A DNA stretch of 64,000 nucleotides from Zhihengliuella sp. (GTDB lineage: Bacteria > Actinomycetota > Actinomycetes > Actinomycetales > Micrococcaceae). Shown piece by piece: positions 15,988-24,332 of this stretch; within the stretch, counting starts at the first letter, position 1; every line of letters starts with the position of its first letter. The notes beneath the pieces are model-generated. The model searched no databases, was not told where the DNA came from, and saw only the letters and a list, made by a program, of their open reading frames with translations. The translations under genes and the position numbers were made by a program. Location of the stretch: assembly GCF_031178195.1 (NCBI RefSeq), contig NZ_JAPSJL010000004.1:62001-126000 (forward strand), in the 5' to 3' direction.

Positions 15988-18026
15988 GCTGTCTCCTCGG
16001 AGTGGGTGCGGACCATCGACCGGGTCCTGAAGAATACGCAGGCGGTCAGCAGACCGACGTTGAGAATAGCGACGATCAGGACGGCCCAGGGCTGCCAGAC
16101 GGCGACGGCCAAGTCCGCGCCCCGGAGCACGTCGGCCGCGGAGTGCTCTCGGATCGCCAGAGTGGACGCTCGGACCAACGCCCAGCATGTGACGATGCCG
16201 AGGAGTGCGAGCTCCGCGGCGAGCAACCAGCGGTGCGTGCGGATGAAGGTCCACCCGTGGAGATGCCGCACGAGGATCGTCTGGGCGTTGCCGCGGACGT
16301 GCATCTGGGCCAAGCCGATGGCCGTCGCGAGCAGAACACCCAGAGCAACGATGGCGGTCGCGGCCTCTACGCGCAGGGTCGCTACCTTCGCGGCGTACTC
16401 GTCTGCCGCTGACTGGGCCACGGGGATGTACGCGGAGATCCACTGTCCCATCAGCTCGGGCGGGGTGTTCCGCACTGCCTCCGCAGCGTCGGTCACCAGC
16501 ACGCGACCTTGGCTGGCGTATGCCATGTAGTCGTCATCTCGGATGAGCCCGGACTCCGGACCCGCGACAACCACCGCCACGTCGCTGAGGCTGACGGGTC
16601 GCTGCCGGGCATCCGGTCGTGGCTCGTACAGGAAGTGCGACTGCCCGGGGCGGATCGTCTGAATCTCTAGCGAAAGGCGTGTATCGCCTCGACCGAGTGA
16701 CTCCGGCAAGGCGTTCTCGATGTTCTCCACCGACGTGGACGAACCCGCGGGAACCAGGACCTTGGCGGCCTCGGATCCCGCTCCCGCGACCGGCACTCCA
16801 TCCACATCCAGCACGGGGTTCAGTTCGAGGTACTTGTTATTGACGAGAAGCACATCGCCTTCAGCTTGAGCGCCCTCTCCGTCCAACGAGAGCGGGATGG
16901 CTGCGATCGTCCGCCCGGCCAGGTCCTCCTCCTTGAGCCAGGCACCGGACTCGTAAGCCAGCCGGTCCATTTCTTCCGGCGGCACGCTGGCTTCGAAAGT
17001 CATGGTGGCGGCATTGCCAGCCGCCGCCAGATCGGCGCGCGCCTGACCGGCCTCCAGAGCAGCACCGGCTGCTGCGAAGGCGCCGGTGACGAGCGAAACC
17101 GCCAGGAAGAGGCCGGGAAGCCTGATGAAATACGCGCCTGGAACCGCGACGCGAAAGCCGAGGCGACCCTTGATCCCTTCGAGCAGTCGTGTGTCCCAGA
17201 CGATCACGACAGTGGCGACATGGACGACGATCGCCAGCAGCGCGGCTGCAACGAAGATCGCTCCACTGACTCGGATGAACATGCCGAATTGATTGAGTCC
17301 GTTGTACCACCAGAGGCAACCCCAGCTGATCGTGCCGACGCAGATGACGGCCAGCAAGGAGAATGGGGCCAAGCGCCGGAGATCGCGGCAAATTGCCGTT
17401 CGCTTTCGGAATCCGTGCAGTCGTTGGATCGCATATGACTTGACTGACGAGATGACGGAAACGCCGGCCAGGAGCGCGATCAGGAGAACGGCGACCAGTG
17501 TCGCGGAGCCCGCGGGCCCACCGACGAACCAGGCGATGGCCTGGCCGATCGATGCATCGCCATTGTCGCTCGTCGTCGTATAGCCGAGCGACTGGAAGGT
17601 CGACTCCACGGCCGCGATGCTCTCCCGGCCTCCGAGTACGTAGTAGGTACCCCGGGGGTCCAAGCCTTCGAGGTCAGCAGCGGGGTGGACTAGCGTCTCG
17701 ATGCCGGAGGTGAACGACGGGTATCTGTCGGTCAACCAACGCGCCTCCGCGCGTGCCGCATCGTCGAGGACGACGTAGAAGTGCCTCGTCCGCGCATCAT
17801 GCAGGTCGCGTCGGCGTTTGACGATGGTCGCCTCGGAGTCGTCCGAGAGATTCTGGATGAGCTGTGTCAGGCCGACGCCGCCGGTTGTCGCCGACTCGCC
17901 GCTGACTTCCACTCGGGCGGCTCCGGGAATCGTGGACTCGTCGGCCATGCTCGTGAACATGAAACCTGCGAAGGCCGCGTAGAGCCCAGCCACCACCATC
18001 GCCAGGCGGAATCCGGTATTGCGCAT
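15984..18026 (-). CDS. Bacteriocin-associated integral membrane protein (DUF1430 / putative immunity-export permease)
   Basis: A 680-residue membrane protein starting behind GGAAAGGG. It has one N-terminal membrane segment (about 8-28), a 130-residue external region, a block of four segments (about 165-325), a second large external region, and three C-terminal segments. VISSVKSYAIQRLHGF after the second membrane block, and RHLHGWTFIRTHRWL in the last third, are the hallmark repeats of the bacteriocin-associated membrane family found with lactococcin-972 operons, related to MacB/FtsX permeases. With its coupled ATPase it would form an export or self-immunity complex. No lactococcin-972-like precursor gene is found beside it. 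Confidence 0.75.
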   Translation of the reverse strand: MRNTGFRLAMVVAGLYAAFAGFMFTSMADESTIPGAARVEVSGESATTGGVGLTQLIQNLSDDSEATIVKRRRDLHDARTRHFYVVLDDAARAEARWLTDRYPSFTSGIETLVHPAADLEGLDPRGTYYVLGGRESIAAVESTFQSLGYTTTSDNGDASIGQAIAWFVGGPAGSATLVAVLLIALLAGVSVISSVKSYAIQRLHGFRKRTAICRDLRRLAPFSLLAVICVGTISWGCLWWYNGLNQFGMFIRVSGAIFVAAALLAIVVHVATVVIVWDTRLLEGIKGRLGFRVAVPGAYFIRLPGLFLAVSLVTGAFAAAGAALEAGQARADLAAAGNAATMTFEASVPPEEMDRLAYESGAWLKEEDLAGRTIAAIPLSLDGEGAQAEGDVLLVNNKYLELNPVLDVDGVPVAGAGSEAAKVLVPAGSSTSVENIENALPESLGRGDTRLSLEIQTIRPGQSHFLYEPRPDARQRPVSLSDVAVVVAGPESGLIRDDDYMAYASQGRVLVTDAAEAVRNTPPELMGQWISAYIPVAQSAADEYAAKVATLRVEAATAIVALGVLLATAIGLAQMHVRGNAQTILVRHLHGWTFIRTHRWLLAAELALLGIVTCWALVRASTLAIREHSAADVLRGADLAVAVWQPWAVLIVAILNVGLLTACVFFRTRSMVRTHSEETA

Positions 18027-18106
18027 GACGACCCTTTCCGCTCACGACGCCGGGGCCGATTGCAGGCACCCCTCTCACTGCGCTGATCGGGCGCACCGCC
18101 CTACCG

Positions 18107-18162
18107 ATAGTACGGCCGGGGAGGGGGAGCGCCTGCGTAGAATCGCCCCAACAGTTTGGGGC
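18107..18162. promoter_or_regulatory. Divergent promoter region with a small inverted repeat
   Basis: A minus-strand -10-like TACTAT (18112-18107) faces the bacteriocin-type ABC operon, and a plus-strand TAGAAT (18138-18143) faces the CHY zinc finger gene. Immediately after TAGAAT, GCCCCAA (18145-18151) and TTGGGGC (18156-18162) form a 7-bp inverted repeat at the expected transcription start, which could be an operator or a 5' hairpin. Confidence 0.4.
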
Positions 18163-18179
18163 GACGCGAAGGGGAGCCG

Positions 18180-18494
18180 ATGCCGGAGGTTCTCGGCAGC
18201 ACGGTGGACGGGCAGACGCGGTGCGTCCACTACCGCTCGGTGCTCGACGTCGTCGCGATCAAGTTCCACTGCTGCCGCGCGTACTATCCGTGCCACCTCT
18301 GCCATGAGGAGCATGCCGACCACGCGGCCGTTCCGTGGCCGCCGGAGGAACGCGACGTTGCGGCCGTCCTCTGCGGCGTCTGCCGCGCGGAACTGACCAT
18401 CGCCGACTATCTGGCGATCGAGTCCTGCCCGCGCTGCGGTGCCGATTTCAATCCCGGCTGCCGGCTGCACTCCTCGCTCTACTTCGCCGACTGA
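18180..18494 (+). CDS. CHY zinc finger protein
   Basis: A 104-residue CHY-type zinc finger protein (the fold of yeast Hot13 and the N-terminal part of RCHY1). Ligand clusters are visible in order: CVHYRS, FHCC, YPCHLCHEEHADH, LCGVCR and CPRCGADFNPGCRLH. It should bind three zinc ions. In bacteria the role is unclear, possibly metal or redox handling. The ATG at 18180 follows a strong GAAGGGGAG. It is short but complete for the family. Confidence 0.85.
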   Translation: MPEVLGSTVDGQTRCVHYRSVLDVVAIKFHCCRAYYPCHLCHEEHADHAAVPWPPEERDVAAVLCGVCRAELTIADYLAIESCPRCGADFNPGCRLHSSLYFAD

Positions 18495-18564
18495 CCCGAG
18501 GCTGGACTGGGCTAGACTGCCAGCACCGAAAGGTGATGTCCGTCATACGACGAGGGGGTGCGCC

Positions 18565-19920
18565 ATGTCCGTGGCGACGCCGGCCCAGCCGGCCCTCCAG
18601 CGCTCTGCCCTCGCGGCACACGACGTCCTCGGCTCCGCTGCCGGGGGAGCGTTCGAGCTGCTCCGCCCCGTCGTGGGCGAATCCTGGCGCCGTTCCCTCG
18701 GCTTCCTGACCCCTGGCCGGATCGAGCCCTCCGTCGCACTCCAGTCCGCGGATCTCTCCGCGTACCGTCGTGACCACCCGCTCGCCGCCGTCCTGCCCGT
18801 TATCACTCGTCTGCTGGTGGAGCCCGCTCGGGACACCGGCCTGCTCATCGCCGTGGGAGACGCTGAGGGCCGGCTCCTCTGCGTCGAGGGCGACGACGAC
18901 GCCGTCCGCCGCGCCGAGGGCATGGCCTTCGTCCCCGGCGCGGACTGGTCCGAGCGCTCCGTCGGCACCTCGGCGCCCGGCACCGCCCTGGCCACGGGCC
19001 AGGGTGTTCAGGTCAGCGGGGCCGAGCACTTCAGCGAGATCGCCCACCGGTTCAGCTGCACCGCGTCTCCGATCCACGCTCCGGACGGCCAACTCCTCGG
19101 TGTCGTCGACCTCACCGGCGGCTCGGAGGCGGTGGCGGCCCACTCGATGGGGATGGTGCGCGCTGCCGTCGCCGCGGCGGAGGCGGAGCTCCGCCTGCAA
19201 GGCCTCCAGCTGGCCGCTTCGACGGGGACCGTCGGCCGGCGCCCCACCCACGCTCGCCGACCGGCGTCCCCGGCGACCTCCCGTGACGCTCGACCGTCGG
19301 GCCGATCGGTGCTGCGCATTCTGGGGTCCGACGAGGCGGTGCTCGACTGCGCCGCCGGCACGGTCCGGTTCGGCGGCCGCCATGGCGAGATCCTCGCGCT
19401 GCTGGCCTGGCACGGGGAGGCGGGACTGACGGCGGACCGGCTCGCCGTCGAGCTCTTCGGGGATGACGCGCGGACCGTCACGCTCCGGGCCGAACTCGTC
19501 CGGCTGCGCCAGGCCCTCCGTGCGGCACTCCCCGCCGATGCGGCCGAGGGAGCCGCCGTCGGGCTCGTCTCGCGCCCGTACCGGTTCGAGCCCACCCCGG
19601 ACTGCGACGCGCGCCGGGTCCTGGAGCTCATCGGCCGCGGGCACTACCGGCGTGCGCTCGAGACCTACGCCGGCCAGGTCCTCCCGCGGTCCGCCGCACC
19701 CGGCGTCGTCGCGATCCGTGCTGAGCTCTCGGGTGCGCTGCGCGAGGCCATGCTGTCCGACGCCGGACCGGAGGCGCTGATGCAGTACCTGGAGCTGCCC
19801 GAGGCCGCTGAGGACGTCGAGGCGCTGCGGACGGCGCTGCGCATCCTGCCCCCCAGGTCTCCGCGCCGCGCCGTCATCGTCTCCCGGTTGGAGCGGCTGG
19901 ACACCGCCGACGGGGCCTGA
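18565..19920 (+). CDS. GAF-domain transcriptional regulator (AcoR-like) of the aldehyde dehydrogenase
   Basis: A 451-residue regulator starting behind CGAGGGGGTG. The N-terminal half resembles AcoR-type sensor proteins: SWRRSLGFLTPGRIEPS, then a GAF domain (about 85-210: LLIAVGDAEGRLLCVEG, GTSAPGTALATGQGVQV, SPIHAPDGQLLGVVDLTGG). Instead of the AAA+ and Fis domains of true AcoR, the C-terminal half carries a winged-helix-like block (FGGRHGEILALLAWHGEAGL ... TLRAELVRLRQAL, about 265-330). This architecture is typical of actinobacterial regulators next to aldehyde dehydrogenase genes. It is 106 bp upstream of that gene, with a double palindrome in between. Confidence 0.8.
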   Translation: MSVATPAQPALQRSALAAHDVLGSAAGGAFELLRPVVGESWRRSLGFLTPGRIEPSVALQSADLSAYRRDHPLAAVLPVITRLLVEPARDTGLLIAVGDAEGRLLCVEGDDDAVRRAEGMAFVPGADWSERSVGTSAPGTALATGQGVQVSGAEHFSEIAHRFSCTASPIHAPDGQLLGVVDLTGGSEAVAAHSMGMVRAAVAAAEAELRLQGLQLAASTGTVGRRPTHARRPASPATSRDARPSGRSVLRILGSDEAVLDCAAGTVRFGGRHGEILALLAWHGEAGLTADRLAVELFGDDARTVTLRAELVRLRQALRAALPADAAEGAAVGLVSRPYRFEPTPDCDARRVLELIGRGHYRRALETYAGQVLPRSAAPGVVAIRAELSGALREAMLSDAGPEALMQYLELPEAAEDVEALRTALRILPPRSPRRAVIVSRLERLDTADGA

Positions 19921-19939
19921 CCGAGCTCGGAGCGTCATC

Positions 19940-19958
19940 GTTGCAACGTTGTTGCAAC
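19940..19958. promoter_or_regulatory. Double palindrome operator before the aldehyde dehydrogenase
   Basis: GTTGCAAC occurs at 19940-19947 and again at 19951-19958, separated by GTT. Each copy is itself a perfect 8-bp palindrome, and together they make a 19-bp near-symmetric site 69 bp before the dehydrogenase ATG. The likely ligand is the adjacent GAF-domain regulator. Confidence 0.65.
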
Positions 19959-20026
19959 CTGCCCGGGCGTAGCTTCGTCTCCATGGGGCCGTGATGCACG
20001 GCACACCAATCGACGAAGGAGTTGCC

Positions 20027-21550
20027 ATGACCGTCTACGCCAACCCCGGCACCGAGGGATCGCTCGTCACCTTCAAGCCGCGGTACGACCACTACATCGG
20101 CGGCGAGTGGAAGGCCCCCATCAAGGGCGAGTACTTCGAGAACGTCACGCCCGTGACCGGGCAGGGTTTCTGCGAGGTCGGCCGCGGCACGGCCGAGGAC
20201 ATCGAGGCTGCCCTCGACGCCGCCCACGCGGCCGCACCGGCGTGGGGGAAGACGAGCGCGGCCGAGCGCGCCCTGATCCTCCACCGCATCGCGGACCGGA
20301 TGGAGGAGAACCTCGAGATGCTCGCCGTCGCCGAGACCTGGGACAACGGCAAGGCCGTCCGCGAGACGCTCAACGCCGATCTGCCCCTGGCCGTGGACCA
20401 CTTCCGCTACTACGCCGGGGCGATTCGAGCGCAGGAGGGACGCCTGTCCCAGATCGACGACGACACCACGGCCTACCACTTCCACGAGCCGCTCGGCGTG
20501 GTCGGACAGATCATCCCCTGGAACTTCCCGATCCTGATGGCTGTCTGGAAGCTGGCGCCGGCGCTCGCCGCCGGCAACGCCGTCGTTCTCAAGCCCGCGG
20601 AGCAGACACCGACGTCGATCCTCGCCCTGGCCGAGCTGATCGGCGATCTGCTGCCGGCCGGCGTGCTGAACATCGTCAATGGGTTCGGTCTCGAGGCGGG
20701 CAAGCCGCTGGCGGCCAACAAGCGCATCCGGAAGATCGCGTTCACCGGCGAGACCACCACGGGCCGGCTGATCATGCAGTATGCCTCGGAGAACCTCATC
20801 CCCGTCACGCTGGAGCTCGGCGGCAAGAGCCCGAACGTCTTCTTCGAGGACATCGCCGCCGCCGACGACGCGTTCTACGACAAGGCGCAGGAGGGGTTCA
20901 CGCTGTTCGCCCTCAACCAGGGCGAGGTCTGCACGTGCCCGTCACGTGCCCTGGTTCAGGAGTCGATCTACGACAAGTTCCTCGGCGACGTGGTGCCGCG
21001 CACCCAGGCGATTGTCCAGGGCAACCCGCTGGACACGGACACGATGATGGGCGCGCAGGCCTCCAACGACCAGCTGGAGAAGATCCTCAGCTACATCGAC
21101 ATCGGCCGGCAGGAGGGCGCCAAGGTCCTCACCGGCGGCGGCCGCGCCGACCTCGGCGGCGAGCTGTCGGAGGGGTTCTACGTCCAGCCGACGATTTTCG
21201 AGGGACAGAACTCCATGCGGATCTTCCAGGAGGAGATCTTCGGCCCCGTGGTCTCGGTGGCCAGGTTCACGGACTACGACGATGCACTCGCCCTCGCGAA
21301 CGACACCCTCTACGGGCTCGGTGCCGGCGTGTGGTCGCGCGACGGGTCCGTCGCCTACCGGGCCGGCCGCGACATCCAGGCCGGGCGCGTCTGGGTGAAC
21401 AACTACCACGCCTACCCGGCGCACGCCGCGTTCGGCGGGTACAAGTCCTCGGGCATCGGCCGCGAGACGCACCTGATGATGCTGGAGCACTACCAGCAGA
21501 CCAAGAATCTGCTGGTCAGCTACAACCACAACAAGCTCGGCTTCTTCTAG
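20027..21550 (+). CDS. NAD-dependent aldehyde dehydrogenase (acetaldehyde dehydrogenase type)
   Basis: A 507-residue aldehyde dehydrogenase oxidising aldehydes to acids with NAD, probably acetaldehyde from ethanol or similar carbon sources. The fold signature is intact: [29 protein letters not shown], catalytic Glu in [10 protein letters not shown] and catalytic Cys in [14 protein letters not shown], then [10 protein letters not shown] and SGIGRETH near the C-terminus. The [19 protein letters not shown] block and the C-terminal [12 protein letters not shown] are characteristic of the ExaC/AldA subgroup. The ATG has CGAAGGAG upstream. The gene is followed after 2 bp by DUF779, its usual partner. 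Confidence 0.9.
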   Translation: MTVYANPGTEGSLVTFKPRYDHYIGGEWKAPIKGEYFENVTPVTGQGFCEVGRGTAEDIEAALDAAHAAAPAWGKTSAAERALILHRIADRMEENLEMLAVAETWDNGKAVRETLNADLPLAVDHFRYYAGAIRAQEGRLSQIDDDTTAYHFHEPLGVVGQIIPWNFPILMAVWKLAPALAAGNAVVLKPAEQTPTSILALAELIGDLLPAGVLNIVNGFGLEAGKPLAANKRIRKIAFTGETTTGRLIMQYASENLIPVTLELGGKSPNVFFEDIAAADDAFYDKAQEGFTLFALNQGEVCTCPSRALVQESIYDKFLGDVVPRTQAIVQGNPLDTDTMMGAQASNDQLEKILSYIDIGRQEGAKVLTGGGRADLGGELSEGFYVQPTIFEGQNSMRIFQEEIFGPVVSVARFTDYDDALALANDTLYGLGAGVWSRDGSVAYRAGRDIQAGRVWVNNYHAYPAHAAFGGYKSSGIGRETHLMMLEHYQQTKNLLVSYNHNKLGFF

Positions 21551-21552
21551 AC

Positions 21553-21984
21553 ATGGGAGCGCACGAGGGCGGATCCGGGGCCGGCGGCGCGCGCCTCGAA
21601 GCGCGCCCGCGGATCGAGGGGGAGGAGGCCTCCCGCGTGGCCCTGAGTCCAGTAGCCGTGGAACTGCTGCGGAGGCTCTGGGCCCGGCACGGACCTCTGA
21701 TGTTCCATCAGTCCGGCGGGTGCTGCGACGGCTCGTCGCCGATGTGTTTCCCGGCGGGGGACTTCAGGACCGGCGACGCGGACGTGCTGCTCGGGACCTT
21801 CGAACTGCCGGACGACGACGGCCGGGTGCTGGGCGAGCTGGACTTCTGGATGTCCGTGGAGCAGTTCGCCTACTGGAAGCACACCCACCTGACGGTGGAC
21901 GTGGTCGACGGCCGCGGAGCCGGTTTTTCGGTCGAGGCACCGGAGGGCAAGCGGTTCCTCATCCGCAGCGAACTATTGAGTTGA
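21553..21984 (+). CDS. DUF779 protein, aldehyde dehydrogenase partner
   Basis: A 143-residue DUF779 protein. The hallmark is the Cys-rich loop SGGCCDGSSPMCFPAGDF at about residues 54-71, followed by ELDFWMSVEQFAYWKHTHLT. The family is strongly associated with acetaldehyde-type dehydrogenases, and its biochemical role is unresolved. The ATG at 21553 begins 2 bp after the dehydrogenase stop. The first 20 residues are Gly/Ala-rich and may be an extension. Confidence 0.85.
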   Translation: MGAHEGGSGAGGARLEARPRIEGEEASRVALSPVAVELLRRLWARHGPLMFHQSGGCCDGSSPMCFPAGDFRTGDADVLLGTFELPDDDGRVLGELDFWMSVEQFAYWKHTHLTVDVVDGRGAGFSVEAPEGKRFLIRSELLS

Positions 21985-21991
21985 CCAGGAA

Positions 21992-22747
21992 CTAGGCCTC
22001 TGACGGCATGATCATCTGGAAGGACACGCCGCTCGGGTCGGCGACGGTCGCGAGCCGCCCGAACGGCGAGTCCTGCGGGCCGTCGAGCACCCGGCCGCCG
22101 AGCTCCAGGAGCCGGGCGACGGCGTCGTCCGTGTTGTCCACGCGGAAGTAGACGCGCCAATAGGACGGTGTGCCGGCGGGCAGGAACTCTGCCGCGTCGC
22201 AGATGCCGGCCGTCGCGGCCTCGCCCGGCCGGTTGGTGGAGTAGCGGACGCCGTCCATCGCGGCCGGCTCCCAGCCCAGGGCCTTCGCGTAGAACTTCAG
22301 ATCGGCGTCGTAGTCCCCGGACATCGTCTCGAACCACACGGGGTGTCCGGAGGCGTCGACGGCATCGAACCCGTCGAACGTCTTCGGCTCCCACAGTCCG
22401 AAGGCGGCGCCGGACGGCGCGGTGGCGATGGCCATGGTGCCGAGCTCGCCGGTCGGCATGGCGTCGAAGAGGACCGTGCCGCCGGCCTCCTTGGCGCGCT
22501 CCAGTGTGCCGGTGAGGTCGTCGGTCGCCAGGTAGACCGTCCAGGCGGGCGGGGTCGGGTCGTCCGGCGCAGCGGCCATGGCGCCGCCGAGCACGCGCCC
22601 GTCCTCGGCCTTGATCATGTGGTAGTGGCCGTACTCCTCGCCCTGGTCCTCGAAGGTCCAGCCGAAGAGGGACGAGTAGAAGTCCTGGGAGGAGCCGACG
22701 TCCGGGAGGGAGACATCGACCCAGGTGGGATTGCCGTTGGCTGCCAT
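21992..22747 (-). CDS. Two-domain VOC-family protein
   Basis: A 251-residue protein made of two VOC (glyoxalase/dioxygenase fold) domains. The first is about residues 8-118 (PTWVDVSLPDVGSSQDFYSS ... APSGAAFGLWEP), the second about 130-248 (VWFETMSGDYDADLKFYAKA ... VADPSGVSFQMIMP). The W-x-D/E-x-x-x-D...FY layout is typical of actinobacterial hydroxylase-like VOC proteins of unknown substrate. It is convergent with DUF779 with only 7 bp between the stops. The start is supported by GACAGGCACC before ATG, a weak site. Confidence 0.8.
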   Translation of the reverse strand: MAANGNPTWVDVSLPDVGSSQDFYSSLFGWTFEDQGEEYGHYHMIKAEDGRVLGGAMAAAPDDPTPPAWTVYLATDDLTGTLERAKEAGGTVLFDAMPTGELGTMAIATAPSGAAFGLWEPKTFDGFDAVDASGHPVWFETMSGDYDADLKFYAKALGWEPAAMDGVRYSTNRPGEAATAGICDAAEFLPAGTPSYWRVYFRVDNTDDAVARLLELGGRVLDGPQDSPFGRLATVADPSGVSFQMIMPSEA

Positions 22748-22908
22748 GGTGCCTGTCCTTGCGTCGCGGGGAGGTCCTCGGGGGTCCGTCAGTCCCCATG
22801 ATGCCCCTGAACGGTCCCGCCGACCAGAGGTCTGCGGACGGTGACCGGGGCCGGTGCCAGCCCGGGTCTCGGCCCGTCCCGGAGTGCGACCGGCCGACGA
22901 AACGAACC

Positions 22909-22937
22909 ATGACACTCCGGCCGGGGCCGACTAGGCT
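22909..22937 (+). promoter_or_regulatory. Sigma-A-type promoter of the sugar kinase gene
   Basis: ATGACA (22909-22914) and TAGGCT (22932-22937) are spaced by exactly 17 bp, giving a leader of about 54 nt before the kinase ATG, which has its own GGAGGT ribosome-binding site. Confidence 0.6.
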
Positions 22938-22997
22938 TCGTGCCGAGCCTGTCCCGGCCCCGAGCCGGCGATCCCTGCACCAATCCCCGGAGGTCCC

Positions 22998-23927
22998 ATG
23001 TCCCGTTTCCTCGTGGTCGGCGAAGCGCTGATCGACGTCGTCCGCTCCACCGACGGTCGCAGCGCCGAGCACCCCGGCGGCAGCCCGGCGAACGTGGCGC
23101 TCGGCCTCGGCCGCCTCGGGCAGCGGGTCGAGTTGGTCACCTGGATCGGCGAGGACGCGCGCGGCCAGGCGATCCGCGCCCACCTGGAGGAGTCCGGGGT
23201 GGGCGTGCACCCGGCGTCGTACTCCTCGGAGTCCACCTCGGTGGCGATCGCCACCCTGAACGACGGCGGCGCGGCCGACTACGAGTTCGACGTGCGGTAC
23301 CAGCTGCCGCGGGTCGAGATCGGGAACGACGTCGGCTGGGTGCACACCGGGTCGATCGCCGCGGTGGACGGCCCCAGCTTCGAGGCGACGGCGGACCTGC
23401 TGGAGCGAGCCCAGGTCGCCGGCGCCGTCATCACGTACGACCCGAACCTGCGGCCCAGCCTCATGGGCGAGCCCGCGGACGTGCGGCCGCGCGTCGAGCG
23501 GCTGGTGGGGATCGCGGACGTGGTGAAGGTCAGCGACGAGGACCTCGAGTGGCTGCGCCCCGGGCAGGACCCGGCGGCGGTGGCGGCCGAGTGGGCCGAC
23601 GGCGGGCGGATCGTGGTGGTCACGCGCGGCGGCGACGGCGTGCTGGCGGTGCACCGCGACGGGACCCGGCTGGAGGTCCCGGCGCCGCGGGTCGACGTGG
23701 TGGACACGGTCGGTGCCGGCGACTCCTTCATGGGCGGGCTGCTGGACGGCTTGGCCCGGCACGCCGGTGTGCGGGCCGGCGAGGGGGAGGCCGAGGCGCG
23801 GTCGGCGCTGGAGCGCCTGGGCGTCGACGACCTGCGGGCCATTCTGGAGCGCTGCGTCCGCATCGCTGCGATCACCGTGAGCCGGGCCGGCGCGAACCCG
23901 CCGGGGCTGGGCGAGCTCGAGGGTTGA
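22998..23927 (+). CDS. PfkB-family carbohydrate kinase (fructokinase-like)
   Basis: A 309-residue ribokinase/PfkB-family kinase that phosphorylates a sugar with ATP. The N-terminal signature is EALIDVV followed by EHPGGSPANVALGLGRLG; the C-terminal catalytic signature is DTVGAGDSFMGGLLDGL with the catalytic Asp in GAGD. The short VRSTDGRSAEHPGG lead and overall length fit fructokinases (ScrK-like), but substrate cannot be fixed. GGAGGTCCC precedes the ATG. It is a single-gene unit with its own promoter. Confidence 0.85.
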   Translation: MSRFLVVGEALIDVVRSTDGRSAEHPGGSPANVALGLGRLGQRVELVTWIGEDARGQAIRAHLEESGVGVHPASYSSESTSVAIATLNDGGAADYEFDVRYQLPRVEIGNDVGWVHTGSIAAVDGPSFEATADLLERAQVAGAVITYDPNLRPSLMGEPADVRPRVERLVGIADVVKVSDEDLEWLRPGQDPAAVAAEWADGGRIVVVTRGGDGVLAVHRDGTRLEVPAPRVDVVDTVGAGDSFMGGLLDGLARHAGVRAGEGEAEARSALERLGVDDLRAILERCVRIAAITVSRAGANPPGLGELEG

Positions 23928-23968
23928 GCGCCCTCGGGGCTGAGTGACGGGCGGGGCGAGGGCCCGAA

Positions 23969-24108
23969 CCGGCAGTATTGTGTCGATTCCTCCTCAAGGG
24001 AGACGCTGGATCCGCCCAAGCGAACCGAATCGGCAGGATCTTGCCGGAAGGCGATCTCTAGAGCAGAATTGCCTCGGGGAGAACTGGAATCGGCAGGATC
24101 CTGCCGAT
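23969..24108. promoter_or_regulatory. Three spaced palindromic operators before hipBA
   Basis: The best site is a perfect 20-bp palindrome ATCGGCAGGATCCTGCCGAT (24089-24108). A second, imperfect copy ATCGGCAGGATCTTGCCG starts at 24029, exactly 60 bp upstream. A degenerate copy CGGCAGTATTGTGTCGAT starts at 23970, about 60 bp further. Regularly spaced sites suit cooperative HipB binding and DNA bending, as known for the E. coli hip operators. Confidence 0.75.
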
Positions 24109-24134
24109 CCGTCGGACGAGGGCGGGGAGTCTCG

Positions 24135-24332
24135 ATGGACGATATGCAGCGCATCGGAGACCGGATCCGTCACGCCCGGAAGGGCTACGGTTTGACCCAG
24201 CGCGACCTGGCCGAGCTGATCGGCGCCTCGGAGCGCACCGTGCGCGAGATCGAACGGGGGACCGGCGGACAGGCGCTCCGGATCGTCGTCGCGGCGGCCA
24301 ATGCCGTCGGGTTGAACGTGGTGGCGTCGTGA
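24135..24332 (+). CDS. hipB: HipB-like antitoxin / Xre-family repressor
   Basis: A 65-residue Xre-family DNA-binding protein: IRHARKGYGLTQRDLAELIG (helices 1-2) followed by SERTVREIERG (recognition helix and capping) covers residues 10-45. The size and position match HipB, which represses its own operon and neutralises HipA. It lacks the longer C-terminal tail of E. coli HipB (88 residues). Its TGA stop overlaps the GTG start of hipA (GTGA), a tight coupling normal for these modules. Three palindromes upstream are its likely operators. Confidence 0.85.
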   Translation: MDDMQRIGDRIRHARKGYGLTQRDLAELIGASERTVREIERGTGGQALRIVVAAANAVGLNVVAS

